Notes: generated by a model not told the origin, from the letters alone. Shown: positions 50,309-60,334, counted from the first letter of the stretch. The stretch: 64,000 bases of DNA from Gammaproteobacteria bacterium (GCA_016191285.1 JACPPA010000004.1:62001-126000); one strand, 5' to 3'. Program-made: numbers and translations.

Positions 50309-53158
50309 ATGCGATCCATCAATGAACTCGATCTCGGCACGCCGGCGGCAAGTACTACCGCTCTCGTCACGCTCGACATCGACGGCGTTTCAGTCAACGT
50401 CCCCGCCGGTACCTCCGTCATGCGTGCAGCTGCGCTGGCCGGCATCAAGGTCCCCAAGCTGTGTGCGACCGATAGTCTCGAACCGTTTGGATCGTGCCGT
50501 CTATGCCTGGTGCAGATCGAGGGCATGCGCGGCTTCCCAGCCTCGTGCACCACACTGGTCGCCCCCGGCATGCGAGTGACCACGCAAAGTGCGCGCTTGG
50601 GTGGCCTACGCCGCAACGTCATGGAACTGTACATCTCCGATCACCCGCTCGATTGCCTGACCTGTCCGGCTAACGGCCATTGCGAATTGCAAGACATGGC
50701 GGGTGCGGTGGGGTTGCGTGAAGTGCGCTATGGCTACGAGGGCGCCAATCATCTGACGGCGAGCAAGGACGAGAGCAATCCGTATTTCACCTTCGATCCC
50801 GGCAAATGCATCGTGTGCTCACGCTGCGTACGTGCCTGCGACGAAGTGCAGGGGACGTTCGCGCTGACCATCGCTGGCCGCGGCTTTGCGTCGCATGTGA
50901 GTGCCGGTACCGAGCAATCCTTCATTGCCTCCGATTGCGTGTCTTGCGGGGCCTGCGTGCAGGCCTGTCCAACCGCGACCTTGATGGAAAAATCGATCAT
51001 CGAACAGGGGCAGCCTGAGCACAGCGTGATCACGACTTGTGCTTACTGTGGGGTCGGTTGTTCGTTTCGTGCCGAACTCAAAGGTGCTGAAGTGGTGCGG
51101 ATGGTGCCGAATAGCGACGGCCATGCCAATCATGGCCATTCCTGCGTCAAGGGCCGTTTCGCCTTCGGTTATGCGACGCATCCCGATCGCATCAAGACGC
51201 CGATGATCCGGGCTTCGATCCACGAGTCCTGGCGCGAAGTGTCGTGGGACGAGGCCATCGCTTACGCTGCCGCTGAGCTGCAACGGATCCAGGCCCGTCA
51301 TGGGAAAGACGCAATCGGCGGGATTACCTCGTCTCGCTGTACCAACGAAGAGACCTATCTCGTGCAGAAGCTGGTGCGTGCGGCTTTCGGCAACAACAAC
51401 GTCGATACCTGCGCACGCGTTTGTCACTCACCGACGGGCTACGGTCTCAAACAAACGCTCGGCGAATCGGCCGGCACGCAGGCCTTCGATTCGGTCAGGC
51501 ACGCCAACGTCATCGTCGTGATCGGCGCCAATCCGACCGACGGCCACCCGGTGTTCGCCTCGCACCTGATCCAGCGTCTGCGCACCGGCGCGCACCTGAT
51601 CGTGATCGATCCGCGTGGCATCGATCTGGTACGCATGCCGCACGTCGCCGCTGACTATCACTTGAAATTGCGTCCTGGAACCAATGTCGCGCTCATTAAC
51701 GCACTCGCGCATGTCATCGTGACTGAAAATCTCATCGATCACGAATTTGTCGCCGCGCGCTGCGATCGGGGCGCGTTCGAGAAATGGCAGCGGTTCATCG
51801 CCGATCCGGAGCATGCCCCTGAGCGGACCGCGGCCATCACCGGCGTGCCGGCGGTGGAGGTGCGCGCTGCGGCACGTCTTTACGCGACTGGTGGCAATGC
51901 CGCCATCTATTATGGCCTGGGGGTCACTGAGCACAGCCAGGGTTCGACCATGGTCATGGGCATCGCCAATCTGGCGCTGGCCACCGGCAACCTCGGACGC
52001 GAAGGCGTCGGCGTCAATCCGCTGCGTGGCCAGAACAATGTGCAAGGCTCCTGCGACATGGGCTCTTTCCCGCACGAATTCACTGGCTATCGCCACGTCT
52101 CCGACGCGGCCACGCGCGGGTTGTTCGAGACGGCGTGGGGCGTGGCGCTGGATCCCGAACCAGGACTGCGGATCCCAAACATGTTCGAGGCCGCACTCGA
52201 CGGCAGTTTCCGCGGGCTTTATATCCAGGGCGAAGATATCGCGCAGTCCGATCCGGATACCCAGCACGTCACGGCCGCGCTCGAAGCGCTGGAATGCGTC
52301 ATCGTCCAGGATCTGTTCCTGAACGAGACCGCAAAATTCGCCCATGTTTTTCTGCCGGGATCGTCCTTTCTAGAAAAGGACGGCACGTTCACCAATGCCG
52401 AGCGTCGCATCTCGCGCGTGCGGCGCGTGATGCCGCCGCTCGGTGGTAAAGCCGACTGGGAAGTGACCTTGATGCTCGCGGCGGCGCTTGGCTATCCGAT
52501 GAACTACCGGCATCCGTCGGAGATCATGGATGAGATCGCGCGCTTGACCCCGACCTTCACCGGCGTCAGCTATGCGCGCCTCGATGAACTCGGCAGCATC
52601 CAGTGGCCGTGCAACGCACAGGCTCCGGCCGGCACCCCGACCATGCACGAGGTGACGTTCACGCGCGGACTCGGACGCTTCATGTTGACGCCCTACGTGC
52701 CCACGCACGAACGCACTACCGGCAAGTATCCCTTGATCTTGACCACCGGCCGCACCCTCTCGCAATACAATGTCGGCGCGCAGACGCGGCGCACCCGCAA
52801 TACGGTGTGGCACGCCGAAGATCGGCTAGAGATCCATCCCCATGACGCCGAGACGCGCGGCGTGGTCGAAGGCGATTGGGTCGGGGTCAAGAGCCGTGCC
52901 GGCGAGACCGTGCTGCGCGCACGCATCAGCGAAGCAGTGCAGCCGGGCGTGGTCTACACCACCTTCCATTTCCCGGAATCGGGCGCCAATGTCATCACCA
53001 CGGAACACTCCGACTGGGCGACGAATTGCCCCGAGTACAAAGTCACGGCCGTGCAGGTGGTGAAAGTCACGCAACCCTCGGCCTGGCAGCAGCGCTACCA
53101 CCGATTCAGTATCGAACAGCAGAAGCTCCTCGATGAACGCGAAACTTTCACGCGTTGA
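50309..53158 (+). CDS. fdsA: NAD-dependent formate dehydrogenase alpha (molybdenum) subunit
   Basis: FdsA oxidises formate to CO2 at a bis-MGD molybdenum centre. From ATG 50309 (GGAG upstream) the 949-residue protein starts with a NuoG-like [2Fe-2S] domain (FGSCRLCLVQIEG). It continues with DCLTCPANGHCELQDM, ferredoxin clusters CIVCSRCVRACDEVQG and CVSCGACVQACPTATL, a [4Fe-4S] site CAYCGVGCSF, and the Mo ligand Cys in CARVCHSPTGYGLKQ. The enzyme therefore uses Cys, not selenocysteine. The C-terminal dinucleotide-binding domain includes TGRTLSQYNVGAQTRR. The longer frame from 50237 overlaps fdsB and was rejected. Confidence 0.96.
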   Translation: MRSINELDLGTPAASTTALVTLDIDGVSVNVPAGTSVMRAAALAGIKVPKLCATDSLEPFGSCRLCLVQIEGMRGFPASCTTLVAPGMRVTTQSARLGGLRRNVMELYISDHPLDCLTCPANGHCELQDMAGAVGLREVRYGYEGANHLTASKDESNPYFTFDPGKCIVCSRCVRACDEVQGTFALTIAGRGFASHVSAGTEQSFIASDCVSCGACVQACPTATLMEKSIIEQGQPEHSVITTCAYCGVGCSFRAELKGAEVVRMVPNSDGHANHGHSCVKGRFAFGYATHPDRIKTPMIRASIHESWREVSWDEAIAYAAAELQRIQARHGKDAIGGITSSRCTNEETYLVQKLVRAAFGNNNVDTCARVCHSPTGYGLKQTLGESAGTQAFDSVRHANVIVVIGANPTDGHPVFASHLIQRLRTGAHLIVIDPRGIDLVRMPHVAADYHLKLRPGTNVALINALAHVIVTENLIDHEFVAARCDRGAFEKWQRFIADPEHAPERTAAITGVPAVEVRAAARLYATGGNAAIYYGLGVTEHSQGSTMVMGIANLALATGNLGREGVGVNPLRGQNNVQGSCDMGSFPHEFTGYRHVSDAATRGLFETAWGVALDPEPGLRIPNMFEAALDGSFRGLYIQGEDIAQSDPDTQHVTAALEALECVIVQDLFLNETAKFAHVFLPGSSFLEKDGTFTNAERRISRVRRVMPPLGGKADWEVTLMLAAALGYPMNYRHPSEIMDEIARLTPTFTGVSYARLDELGSIQWPCNAQAPAGTPTMHEVTFTRGLGRFMLTPYVPTHERTTGKYPLILTTGRTLSQYNVGAQTRRTRNTVWHAEDRLEIHPHDAETRGVVEGDWVGVKSRAGETVLRARISEAVQPGVVYTTFHFPESGANVITTEHSDWATNCPEYKVTAVQVVKVTQPSAWQQRYHRFSIEQQKLLDERETFTR

Positions 53159-53978
53159 GCAGCTGCTCGCCGTGCCGCTGCCGGAGGCGGTTGTCACGCT
53201 GCCGGTCACGCGTTGGCGTGACGCTGCGAGCGAGGTTAGGTCCGACCGCATCGCCGAGGAAACGCCGGTCGCGATTCTGTGCAATGGCGAGCCGCATGCG
53301 GTGATGCTGATGTCGCCGTGCGACCTCGAAGATTTTGCGCTCGGCTTCGCCTTGACCGAGGGACTCATCGCAGAGCCACGCGAATTGGTGCTCGTCGAAC
53401 GGCGTGCGCTGGACGATGGAATCGAGCTTGATCTCGTGATGCCGGTGGATCGGACGTCTCGCGTCAGCAGCGGTGCGCGCAGCCTCGCCGGACGTTCGGG
53501 TTGCGGGATATGCGGCAAGCGCATGGTGTCGGATGCGATGCGCACGCCGGCCGCCGTTGCGCGGGTTCCGACGCTCAGCCGCGCCGCCATCGCGCGCGGT
53601 GCCGCCGCGCTTAGCGATCGGCAAGTTCTCAATCGCGAGACCGGCGCCGTGCATGCCGCGGCGTGGGTCGATCTCGACGGCAGCATCGTCGCGCTGCGTG
53701 AGGATATCGGTCGCCACAATGCGCTCGACAAGCTGATCGGGGCGCGGGCCCGCGCGGACTTTCCGCCGGGCTTTGTGCTGGTCACCAGCCGGGCCAGCTA
53801 TGAAATCGTGATGAAGGCGGCCGCCGCGTGCATCGGCCTGCTCGCCGCAGTTTCGGCGCCGACGGCACGGGCAGTGCGCCTTGCCGAGATCTGCAATGTC
53901 ACGCTGGCAGGTTTTGTGCGCGGCACGGATCTCGTCATCTACAGCCATGGCGAGCGCATCACGGACGGCAAAGATTAG
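53133..53978 (+). CDS. fdhD: formate dehydrogenase accessory sulfurtransferase (FdsC/FdhD)
   Basis: FdhD transfers sulfur to the bis-MGD cofactor so that formate dehydrogenase becomes active. The 281-residue protein has EETPVAILCNGEPHAVMLMS, DLEDFALGFALTEGLI, the sulfur-carrying Cys pair in GCGICGKRM (Cys124, Cys127) and DIGRHNALDKLIGARAR. It overlaps the fdsA end by 26 bases. Its place between fdsA and fdsD matches the known fdsGBACD order. Confidence 0.95.
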   Translation: MNAKLSRVEQLLAVPLPEAVVTLPVTRWRDAASEVRSDRIAEETPVAILCNGEPHAVMLMSPCDLEDFALGFALTEGLIAEPRELVLVERRALDDGIELDLVMPVDRTSRVSSGARSLAGRSGCGICGKRMVSDAMRTPAAVARVPTLSRAAIARGAAALSDRQVLNRETGAVHAAAWVDLDGSIVALREDIGRHNALDKLIGARARADFPPGFVLVTSRASYEIVMKAAAACIGLLAAVSAPTARAVRLAEICNVTLAGFVRGTDLVIYSHGERITDGKD

Positions 53979-53984
53979 TTGCCG

Positions 53985-54194
53985 ATGCATATTGAACGGC
54001 TAGTAGAAATGGCGAACGACATCGCCGCCAATCAGGCGGCGGATCCCGACCATGCGGTCGGCATCATTACACTGCATCTGCAACGCTTCTGGGATCCACG
54101 CATGCGTGCCCAGATTATCGCCCACTTGGCCGAAGGCGGCGCTGGCCTGGCCGACGATGCGCGCGCGGCCATCGCGCGGTTGACTGGACAGTAA
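53985..54194 (+). CDS. fdsD: NAD-dependent formate dehydrogenase delta subunit
   Basis: The 69-residue FdsD-type protein reads MHIERLVEMANDIAANQAAD then PDHAVGIITLHLQRFWDPRM and RAQIIAHLAEGG. The FWDPRMRAQI motif is diagnostic. FdsD has no cofactor and assists assembly or stability. ATG 53985 was preferred to TTG 53979. It ends the operon; the next gene is convergent. Confidence 0.93.
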   Translation: MHIERLVEMANDIAANQAADPDHAVGIITLHLQRFWDPRMRAQIIAHLAEGGAGLADDARAAIARLTGQ

Positions 54195-54356
54195 GCGCGA
54201 GAGGCCACGGTAAACCATCGCGGAGTTCTGTGCGCTCATGCGCGCTGGTGGATTATCCGCGCCGTTGATCGCACGCGCCGACGCCGACCATGTAACCCCT
54301 GATCATTACGCGGCATTTTTGCAAACAGGGCACGTAGCGCGACCACGACTCCTTCT

Positions 54357-55868
54357 CTACTTCGTCGCGAACACGTAGTCGTCGAGACTAAAGGTAAGGC
54401 TTCGCAACCACATATTTAAATGCGTCACGGGGCGAAGTAGCGGCGCGTCGCCGTTGCGATCGTAATAATAGGTGTGCGAACCGGCGCAATTACCGCTGTA
54501 TAACACGTTATTTTCGCGTTGCCGCATCACGCGCGCGAAGTCGGCATCGTGCGCCCGCTGTTTCACTTCGACGTAGTTCGCGGCGCGCTTCTGCGCGGCT
54601 TTCAGGCAGCGCAGGAAATGCCGCACCTGAATATCGATCATGCCGAAGTACGATCCGCTCGCGATCGCATACGGCCCGAAAAGCATGAAGTAGTTCGGAT
54701 AACCCGGCACGGTGATCCCCTGGTAAGCCTGGTAGCGATTCTTGGTCCAGTACTCGCCAATTTCCTGTCCGCCGCGGCCGATAATTTCGCAACTCGGGAC
54801 CGTGCCGGGTTCGAAGACTTGGAAACCCGTCGCGCAGATCAGCGTATCGATCTCGCGCACCTTGCCGTCCTTGGTCTCGATCCCGGTCGGCGTGACGCGC
54901 GTGATGGGATCGGTAATCAGTTCCACGTTGCTGCGATTAAACACCGGGTAGTAGACATTCGATACACTCGGTCGTTTGCAAAAATGGTTGTAGGTCGGAA
55001 TCAGTTTCTGCTGGATCGCGGGATCGTTGACCTGAGTGCGGATCTGGTTGACCCCTTGTTTTTCCAGCCACTTGAAGATCCACGGGAACTGTTTGTAGTG
55101 CACGCCACCGACGCCAATCCACAGTTCGGTTAAGAATATGCACAGGAAGCGCATCAGCTTTTGCAAGCCGGGGACCAGGCGATACGCTTTGCGCAATCCG
55201 TCCGGGATGACGGCGTCGAACTTAGGTAACAACCAAATCGGCGTGCGCTGGTAGACATCAAGCTGCTGTAGCTTGTCGACGATCTCCGGGATCAACTGAA
55301 TCGCAGTGGCCCCAGTACCGATCACCGCAACCCGTTCGTTGTTCAGATCATGTTGGTGATCCCAGCGCGCGGTGTGAATGACCTTGCCCGTGAAGGACTC
55401 GACGCCTTCGATATCCGGCATCTTGGGCGCGGTCAACGCGCCGGTGGCGCTGACAAAATAGCGCGCCGTCAGGCTCTCGCCATCGGCCAGGGTCAACCGC
55501 CATAAATTGTTTACTTCATCATAGACCGCGCGTTGCACGGACTTGCGAAATCGAATGTGGCGGCGCACGTCGTACTTGTCGGCACAATGGTCGGCGTAAG
55601 CTTTTAGCTCCGCTCCGCGGGCATAGACCCGAGTCCAGTCGGGGTTGGGTTCAAAGGCATAGGAGTACGAGGCCGACGGGATATCGACGGTCAGACCAGG
55701 ATAGGTATTGTCGCGCCAGGTTCCGCCCAGGTCGTCGGCCCGCTCCAGGATCACGAAGTCGTGTTGATAATGCTTCTTCAGTTTGATCCCGAGACCAAGA
55801 CCCGAGAAACCGGCGCCGACGATGACAATTTCATGATCCGGGGTGGTTTTTAATGGAGTATTTTCCAT
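54357..55868 (-). CDS. flavin-containing monooxygenase, Baeyer-Villiger type
   Basis: The 503-residue protein has the FAD motif IVIVGAGFSGLGLGIKLKK, the BVMO-like stretch GGTWRDNTYPGLTVDIPS, an NADPH motif VIGTGATAIQLIPEI, and between them FTGKVIHTARWD, which fits the BVMO fingerprint FxGxxxHxxxW(P/D). Such enzymes insert oxygen next to a ketone. ATG 55868 follows AAGGCGAAATC; the 14 extra residues from 55910 were rejected. It is divergent from a crotonase-type beta-diketone hydrolase gene, suggesting a shared pathway for cyclic ketones. Confidence 0.9.
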   Translation of the reverse strand: MENTPLKTTPDHEIVIVGAGFSGLGLGIKLKKHYQHDFVILERADDLGGTWRDNTYPGLTVDIPSASYSYAFEPNPDWTRVYARGAELKAYADHCADKYDVRRHIRFRKSVQRAVYDEVNNLWRLTLADGESLTARYFVSATGALTAPKMPDIEGVESFTGKVIHTARWDHQHDLNNERVAVIGTGATAIQLIPEIVDKLQQLDVYQRTPIWLLPKFDAVIPDGLRKAYRLVPGLQKLMRFLCIFLTELWIGVGGVHYKQFPWIFKWLEKQGVNQIRTQVNDPAIQQKLIPTYNHFCKRPSVSNVYYPVFNRSNVELITDPITRVTPTGIETKDGKVREIDTLICATGFQVFEPGTVPSCEIIGRGGQEIGEYWTKNRYQAYQGITVPGYPNYFMLFGPYAIASGSYFGMIDIQVRHFLRCLKAAQKRAANYVEVKQRAHDADFARVMRQRENNVLYSGNCAGSHTYYYDRNGDAPLLRPVTHLNMWLRSLTFSLDDYVFATK

Positions 55869-56074
55869 GATTTCGCCTTGGCGCTTCCGTGGGGTAGCGC
55901 GCTTCGTCATTGATAATTACGACCACAGCCGCCAGCGTGGCGACAATGAGTTGCCTGGTCAAGCTGCGGGGTGGTTTACTGGCGGCACACGGCGCGCTTT
56001 AGCGAGCGTGCGGATCAACGTATGGTGTCGCGGTCGCCCATTTTAAGTCTGGCCTACGCTTAAGGAGAAAACTT

Positions 56075-56863
56075 ATGTTGGTTCCACATCTCGACGAGTA
56101 CGCCAAGAAATATCAACATATCAAATTCAAGCGCGAGGATGGCATCCTTGAGGTCACCCTGCACAGCGATAATCGCGACTTGGTCTGGGGCTTCGCACCC
56201 CATCAGGAGTTAGGGTACTGCTTCGCCGATATTGGCTGCGATCCCGACAACAAGATCATCATCTTCACCGGCTCGGGTGACACCTTCATTCACAAGGAAG
56301 ATCTCGGCGGCGGCAAGGTAGACGCCAAAACCTGGGCCGAGCACGTCCTGCCGGATGCCAAACGGCTGCTGATGAATCTGCTCGAAATCCAGGCGCCGAT
56401 GATCGCCGCGGTGAATGGCCCGGCCACTGTACACGCCGAACTTGCCCTGCTGTGCGATATCGTGCTCGCCGCCGATCATTCGGTGTTCCAAGACGCGCCG
56501 CATTTCCCCAGCGGCTTAGTGCCAGGTGACGGCGTACATATCGTGTGGCCGATGTTGCTCGGATTAAACCGCGGGCGTTATTTTCTAATGACCGGGCAAC
56601 AATTGTCCGCACAAGAAGCCCTGAACCTCGGCGTGGTTAACGAAGTCATGCCACAGGCTAAGCTACTGGCGCGCGCCTGGGAGCTTGCAAAAATCATCCG
56701 CCAACGACCGGCACTGACGGTGCGCTTGACCCGTGAAGCGATGCTGCAACAAGTCAAACGCGCGATGCTCGATCACCTACCGTATGGACTCGCGCTCGAA
56801 GGATTGGCCGCGTGCGATTATTGGCCGGATAAATTTGCAGCGGCGGATATCTCGAAGCGTTGA
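56075..56863 (+). CDS. 6-oxocamphor-hydrolase-like crotonase (beta-diketone hydrolase)
   Basis: The 262-residue protein is crotonase-fold but lacks typical enoyl-CoA hydratase glutamates. From memory it aligns closely with Rhodococcus 6-oxocamphor hydrolase: [57 protein letters not shown] and [20 protein letters not shown]. Trp38, His120, His143, Asp152 and Glu242 correspond to OCH Trp40, His122, His145, Asp154 and Glu244, each offset by two. OCH cleaves a C-C bond in a bicyclic beta-diketone without CoA. AAGGAG precedes the ATG. With the BVMO gene opposite, it suggests alicyclic or terpene-ketone degradation. Confidence 0.85.
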   Translation: MLVPHLDEYAKKYQHIKFKREDGILEVTLHSDNRDLVWGFAPHQELGYCFADIGCDPDNKIIIFTGSGDTFIHKEDLGGGKVDAKTWAEHVLPDAKRLLMNLLEIQAPMIAAVNGPATVHAELALLCDIVLAADHSVFQDAPHFPSGLVPGDGVHIVWPMLLGLNRGRYFLMTGQQLSAQEALNLGVVNEVMPQAKLLARAWELAKIIRQRPALTVRLTREAMLQQVKRAMLDHLPYGLALEGLAACDYWPDKFAAADISKR

Positions 56864-57049
56864 GCCAAGACGAATCCAGGACGAGTCCAGGACCTCCCTT
56901 TCTTTCCAAAGTCTTTTATCGAGGTAATTTCGAGGCTGTAATTCTCACACCAAGCGCGTGATGCTAGAACCGAAGATAGTCGATGGAGCAAGCGGCAACC
57001 TGGACCCAGACTATTAACGCTGCCTTTGATTGCGGGCCACTAAACGCGA

Positions 57050-57085
57050 TTTAATCAAGCGGAAAGCCTATATAGTTTGATTAAA
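57050..57085. promoter_or_regulatory. inverted repeat upstream of the fic-methylase-TIR operon
   Basis: TTTAATCAA (57050-57058) and TTGATTAAA (57077-57085) form a perfect 9-bp inverted repeat with 18 bases between, about 50 bases before the fic start. It is a strong candidate operator, possibly bound by the winged-helix C-terminus of the Fic protein. Confidence 0.6.
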
Positions 57086-57134
57086 ATGGGCTTTAAACGC
57101 AGTATCCAGCGTTCAGTGGCGATGAGGAACAGTA

Positions 57135-58304
57135 GTGCAACGAGAAGCTGGCAACTACGTCGAAGCCTATATTCAGCATTTGAAAGCACGCGCTTTCATC
57201 CCGTATCCACTTCCACCACAACCGGCCATTGAGTGGACGCCGACGCTAGCCGCGCTTCGCGATGAAGCCAATCAGTGTCTTGGCAGGCTTGACGGCATCG
57301 CCCGGGTTCTGCCGGAGAAGCATCTCTTCCTCTATCAATACGTGCGCAAGGAAGCGGTGCTTTCGTCCCAGATCGAAGGCACGCAGTCGTCACTTCGCGA
57401 TCTGCTGATGTTCGAGCTCGATGAGGTGCCAGGCGTTCCGATGGACGACGTGCGAGAAGTATCGAACTATGTGGCCGCGTTGGATCATGGAATGGAACGG
57501 ATCCGTCGCGGTGAGCGGACGATTTCCCTGGGACTGCTCCACGACATGCACGCTATATTGCTGCGTGATGGTCGCGGGGTCGACAAATCGCCGGGGCGCT
57601 TGCGCGATCGTCAGGTCTTCATCGGTAGCGCCAATCCACCGCGCATCACCTTCGTACCTCCGCCGCCGGATCACGTCGAGCTTTGCCTGACCCAACTCGA
57701 CGCGTTCCTAAACAATAGTCCCGAGCACACGCCGGCGCTGCTCAAGGCTGCGCTCGCGCACGTTCAGTTCGAAACTATCCATCCCTATCGCGACGGCAAC
57801 GGCCGCCTTGGCCGTCTCTTAATCACGTTACTGCTCTGCGCAGAAGGCGCACTGTCCGAGCCGCTGCTTTATTTAAGTCTTTATTTCAAGCAGAACCGCA
57901 GCGCTTACTACGATCAGTTGCAGCGCGTGCGGACGCATGGCGACTGGGAAGCATGGCTCGAATTTTTCTTGGTTGGAGTTCGCGATACTGCGCAGAGCGC
58001 GGTCAAAGCCGCCGAGCGCATGCTGAATCTGTTCCGCGTCGATCGTGAACGTATTCAAACGCTCGGCCGTGGCGCGGGCTCGGCGTTGCGAGTACATCAG
58101 CTATTGCAGCAACGCCCCGTGCTCTCGATTCCTAACGCGGCCACGCGACTTGCGATGAGCTGGCCCGCCATCGACAAGGCCGTGCGCGCGCTCGAAAAGC
58201 TAGGGTTACTGCGCGAGTTCACCGGCAAGAAGCGAAACCGCCTGTACCTTTACGATGCGTATTTTGAAATTCTTACCGAGGGCACGGAGCCGCTACCGCG
58301 CTAA
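57135..58304 (+). CDS. fic: Fic-domain protein (AMPylator type) with N-terminal inhibitory helix and C-terminal winged helix
   Basis: Fic enzymes transfer AMP or related groups to target proteins. The 389-residue protein has the N-terminal Fic_N region with the inhibitory motif SSQIEG (Ser77 to Gly82, S/TxxxEG). The catalytic loop HPYRDGNGRLGR (216-227, His216) is complete. A C-terminal winged-helix-like part follows (LLQQRPVLSIPNAATRLAMS and AIDKAVRALEKLGLLREFTG). All active-site residues are intact. GTG start follows GAGGAAC. It is first in a four-gene operon with a methylase, specificity subunit and TIR protein. Fic genes are known passengers of type I R-M loci. A toxin or regulator role here is inference. 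Confidence 0.92.
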   Translation: MQREAGNYVEAYIQHLKARAFIPYPLPPQPAIEWTPTLAALRDEANQCLGRLDGIARVLPEKHLFLYQYVRKEAVLSSQIEGTQSSLRDLLMFELDEVPGVPMDDVREVSNYVAALDHGMERIRRGERTISLGLLHDMHAILLRDGRGVDKSPGRLRDRQVFIGSANPPRITFVPPPPDHVELCLTQLDAFLNNSPEHTPALLKAALAHVQFETIHPYRDGNGRLGRLLITLLLCAEGALSEPLLYLSLYFKQNRSAYYDQLQRVRTHGDWEAWLEFFLVGVRDTAQSAVKAAERMLNLFRVDRERIQTLGRGAGSALRVHQLLQQRPVLSIPNAATRLAMSWPAIDKAVRALEKLGLLREFTGKKRNRLYLYDAYFEILTEGTEPLPR

Positions 58305-58328
58305 CGACTACTACGAAGGAAACGCCTG

Positions 58329-60334
58329 ATGTTGATTGCAGAGTTGCTCGCCGGATCGAAGAACCTGAGCCTTGCGCTCTTTCCAGACGATACGGTGAAG
58401 AAGGTCGAGTCGCGTTTCGCGCTCAAGAACAACAAACCGGTCATTGAGTGTTTCGTGCGGCGTAAGCAGGTTCCTGCGAAGCCCGAGGAGCTGGTGCGCC
58501 AGTTGCTCATCGCTCATCTGAACTTGCACTTCGGCTACGATCTTGGCCGCATTGCGGTCGAGCATCCCATCACTTTCGGGCGCGATTCATCTAAGCGAGC
58601 CGACATCGTGATCTTCGACGCCGATCGCCCCACGGTCCCCTACTGCATCATCGAAGTGAAAGCACCCCACTCAAGGGCGGCAAAGACCAGCTCAAGAGCT
58701 ATGCGCACGCCACCGGCGCACCGCTGGCGCTATGGTGCAACGGTGCTGCGCCAGTGATTTGGCATCGCAAGAATCCGAACTACTTCGTCGAAATTCCCGA
58801 CCTCCCCACCGCCACACAGACCATCGAGGACGTTGCCGGCCAGCCCTGGACCGTTGATACGTTGATCGAAAAGGAAGAGGCGCGCGCCGTAGACGGGCTA
58901 AGGGCCCGCTCACTGCGCCAGCTGATTGAAGACATGGAAGACGAAGTGCTGGCTAATGCCGGCGTCGATGTATTTGAGGAAGTTTTTAAACTCATCTTCA
59001 CTAAGCTTTACGACAAACTCGCCTGTTACTCCGGTCGTTACAAATACCTACGTTTTCGCAACCAGAACACCGCCGCCCAGCTTAAGGCTAGCATCCAGAG
59101 CTTGTTCGACGACGCCACAAAGAAATGGCCTGGTGTGTTCAGCGAGGATGAGCGCATCAAGCTCACACCGGAACATCTGATGGTCTGCGTCGGCTCGCTG
59201 GAGGAATGGAAACTGTTCAACTCCAACCTCGATGTCATCGATGACGCCTTCGAATATCTCGTCAATCAATCCGCGAAGGGCGAGAAGGGCCAGTACTTCA
59301 CGCCGCGCTGGGTCATCGATCTTTGTGTGAAGATGCTCAATCCGCGCGAGCACGAAACCTTGATCGACACCGCCGCTGGCTCCGCAGGTTTCACCGTCCA
59401 CGCTATCTTCCACGTCTGGCGTCAAATACTCGATGACCTCAAACGCCCGCAAAGCCATCTGTTCACGATGGAAAAGAAGCCCGGGCGCTGCATCGACTAC
59501 GTTGAGGACAAAGTCTTCGCAATCGACTTCGACGAAAAGAGCGTACGCGTTGCCCGTTGCCTCAATTTGATTGCCGGTGACGGCCAGACCAACGTCCTTC
59601 ACCTGAATACCTTGGATTGGACGCGCTGGGACGAGACCACCGACGAAGATTGGCGAGATACCTACGGTGCTGGCTGGGCCCGACTGCGCAAGCTCCGGAC
59701 AAACAAGAAGGACTACCGGAACTTTCAGTTCGACATACTAATGGCGAATCCGCCGTTTGCCGGCGACATCAAGCAGAGCGATCTGCTCGCGCCCTACGAA
59801 TTGGCCCACAAGCGCGCCAAGGACGGCGGTCAGGGCAAGCTCGAAAGTGCGGTGGGGCGCGACCTGTTGTTCATCGAACGCAATCTCGATTTCCTGCGCC
59901 CCGGCGGTCGCATGGCGGTGGTGCTGCCGCAGGGCCGGTTCAATAACTCCAGCGATCAGCGCGTGCGCCAGTTTATCGCCGAGCGCTGCCGCATCCTCGC
60001 TGTTGTGGGTCTACATCCCAACACCTTCAAGCCGCACACCGGCACTAAAACCAGCGTACTTTTTGTGCAGAAGTGGAACGACGACCAGAACCTCGGCCCG
60101 CTCTGCCCGAGAGTTGATGATTACTCGATCTTCTTCGCCACGCAGCGCAAGGCATCCAAGGACACCAGCGGTGACCATCTGCTGGCGAAGGAAGCGGAGG
60201 GAAACCTGCTGCGCGATACTCATGGCCACTATGTGGTGCAGCACGATTTCTTCAACCACGACGGTATGACCGAAGATGGAATCGCCGAAGCTTTTGCTGA
60301 GTTCGCCGCGAAGGAGCGCTTAAGTTTTTTTTGA
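58329..60334 (+). CDS. N6-adenine DNA methylase with N-terminal HSDR_N-type nuclease-like domain, one frameshift
   Basis: The first frame (58329-58757) reads LVRQLLIAHLNLHFGYDLG, ADIVIFDADRPTVPYC and IIEVKAP, a PD-(D/E)XK-like HSDR_N_2 domain. It then loses frame. The -1 frame continues KGGKDQLKSYAHATGAPLAL, WCNGAAPVIWHRK and joins the second frame (58754-60334) with HsdM features: KGEKGQYFTPRWVIDL, SAM motif LIDTAAGSAGF and catalytic MANPPFAG. The break is at the C run in GCACCCCACTC (58663-58671) and fits a one-base loss. Repaired, the protein would be about 668 residues, resembling type IIB (BcgI-like) fused R-M subunits. The second frame has a GTG overlapping the first stop, so separate translation is also possible. 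Confidence 0.86.

Noticed and set aside
56075-56863. Ordinary enoyl-CoA hydratase
   Set aside because: The catalytic glutamate pattern of hydratases is absent, while all five 6-oxocamphor hydrolase residues are present at a constant offset.
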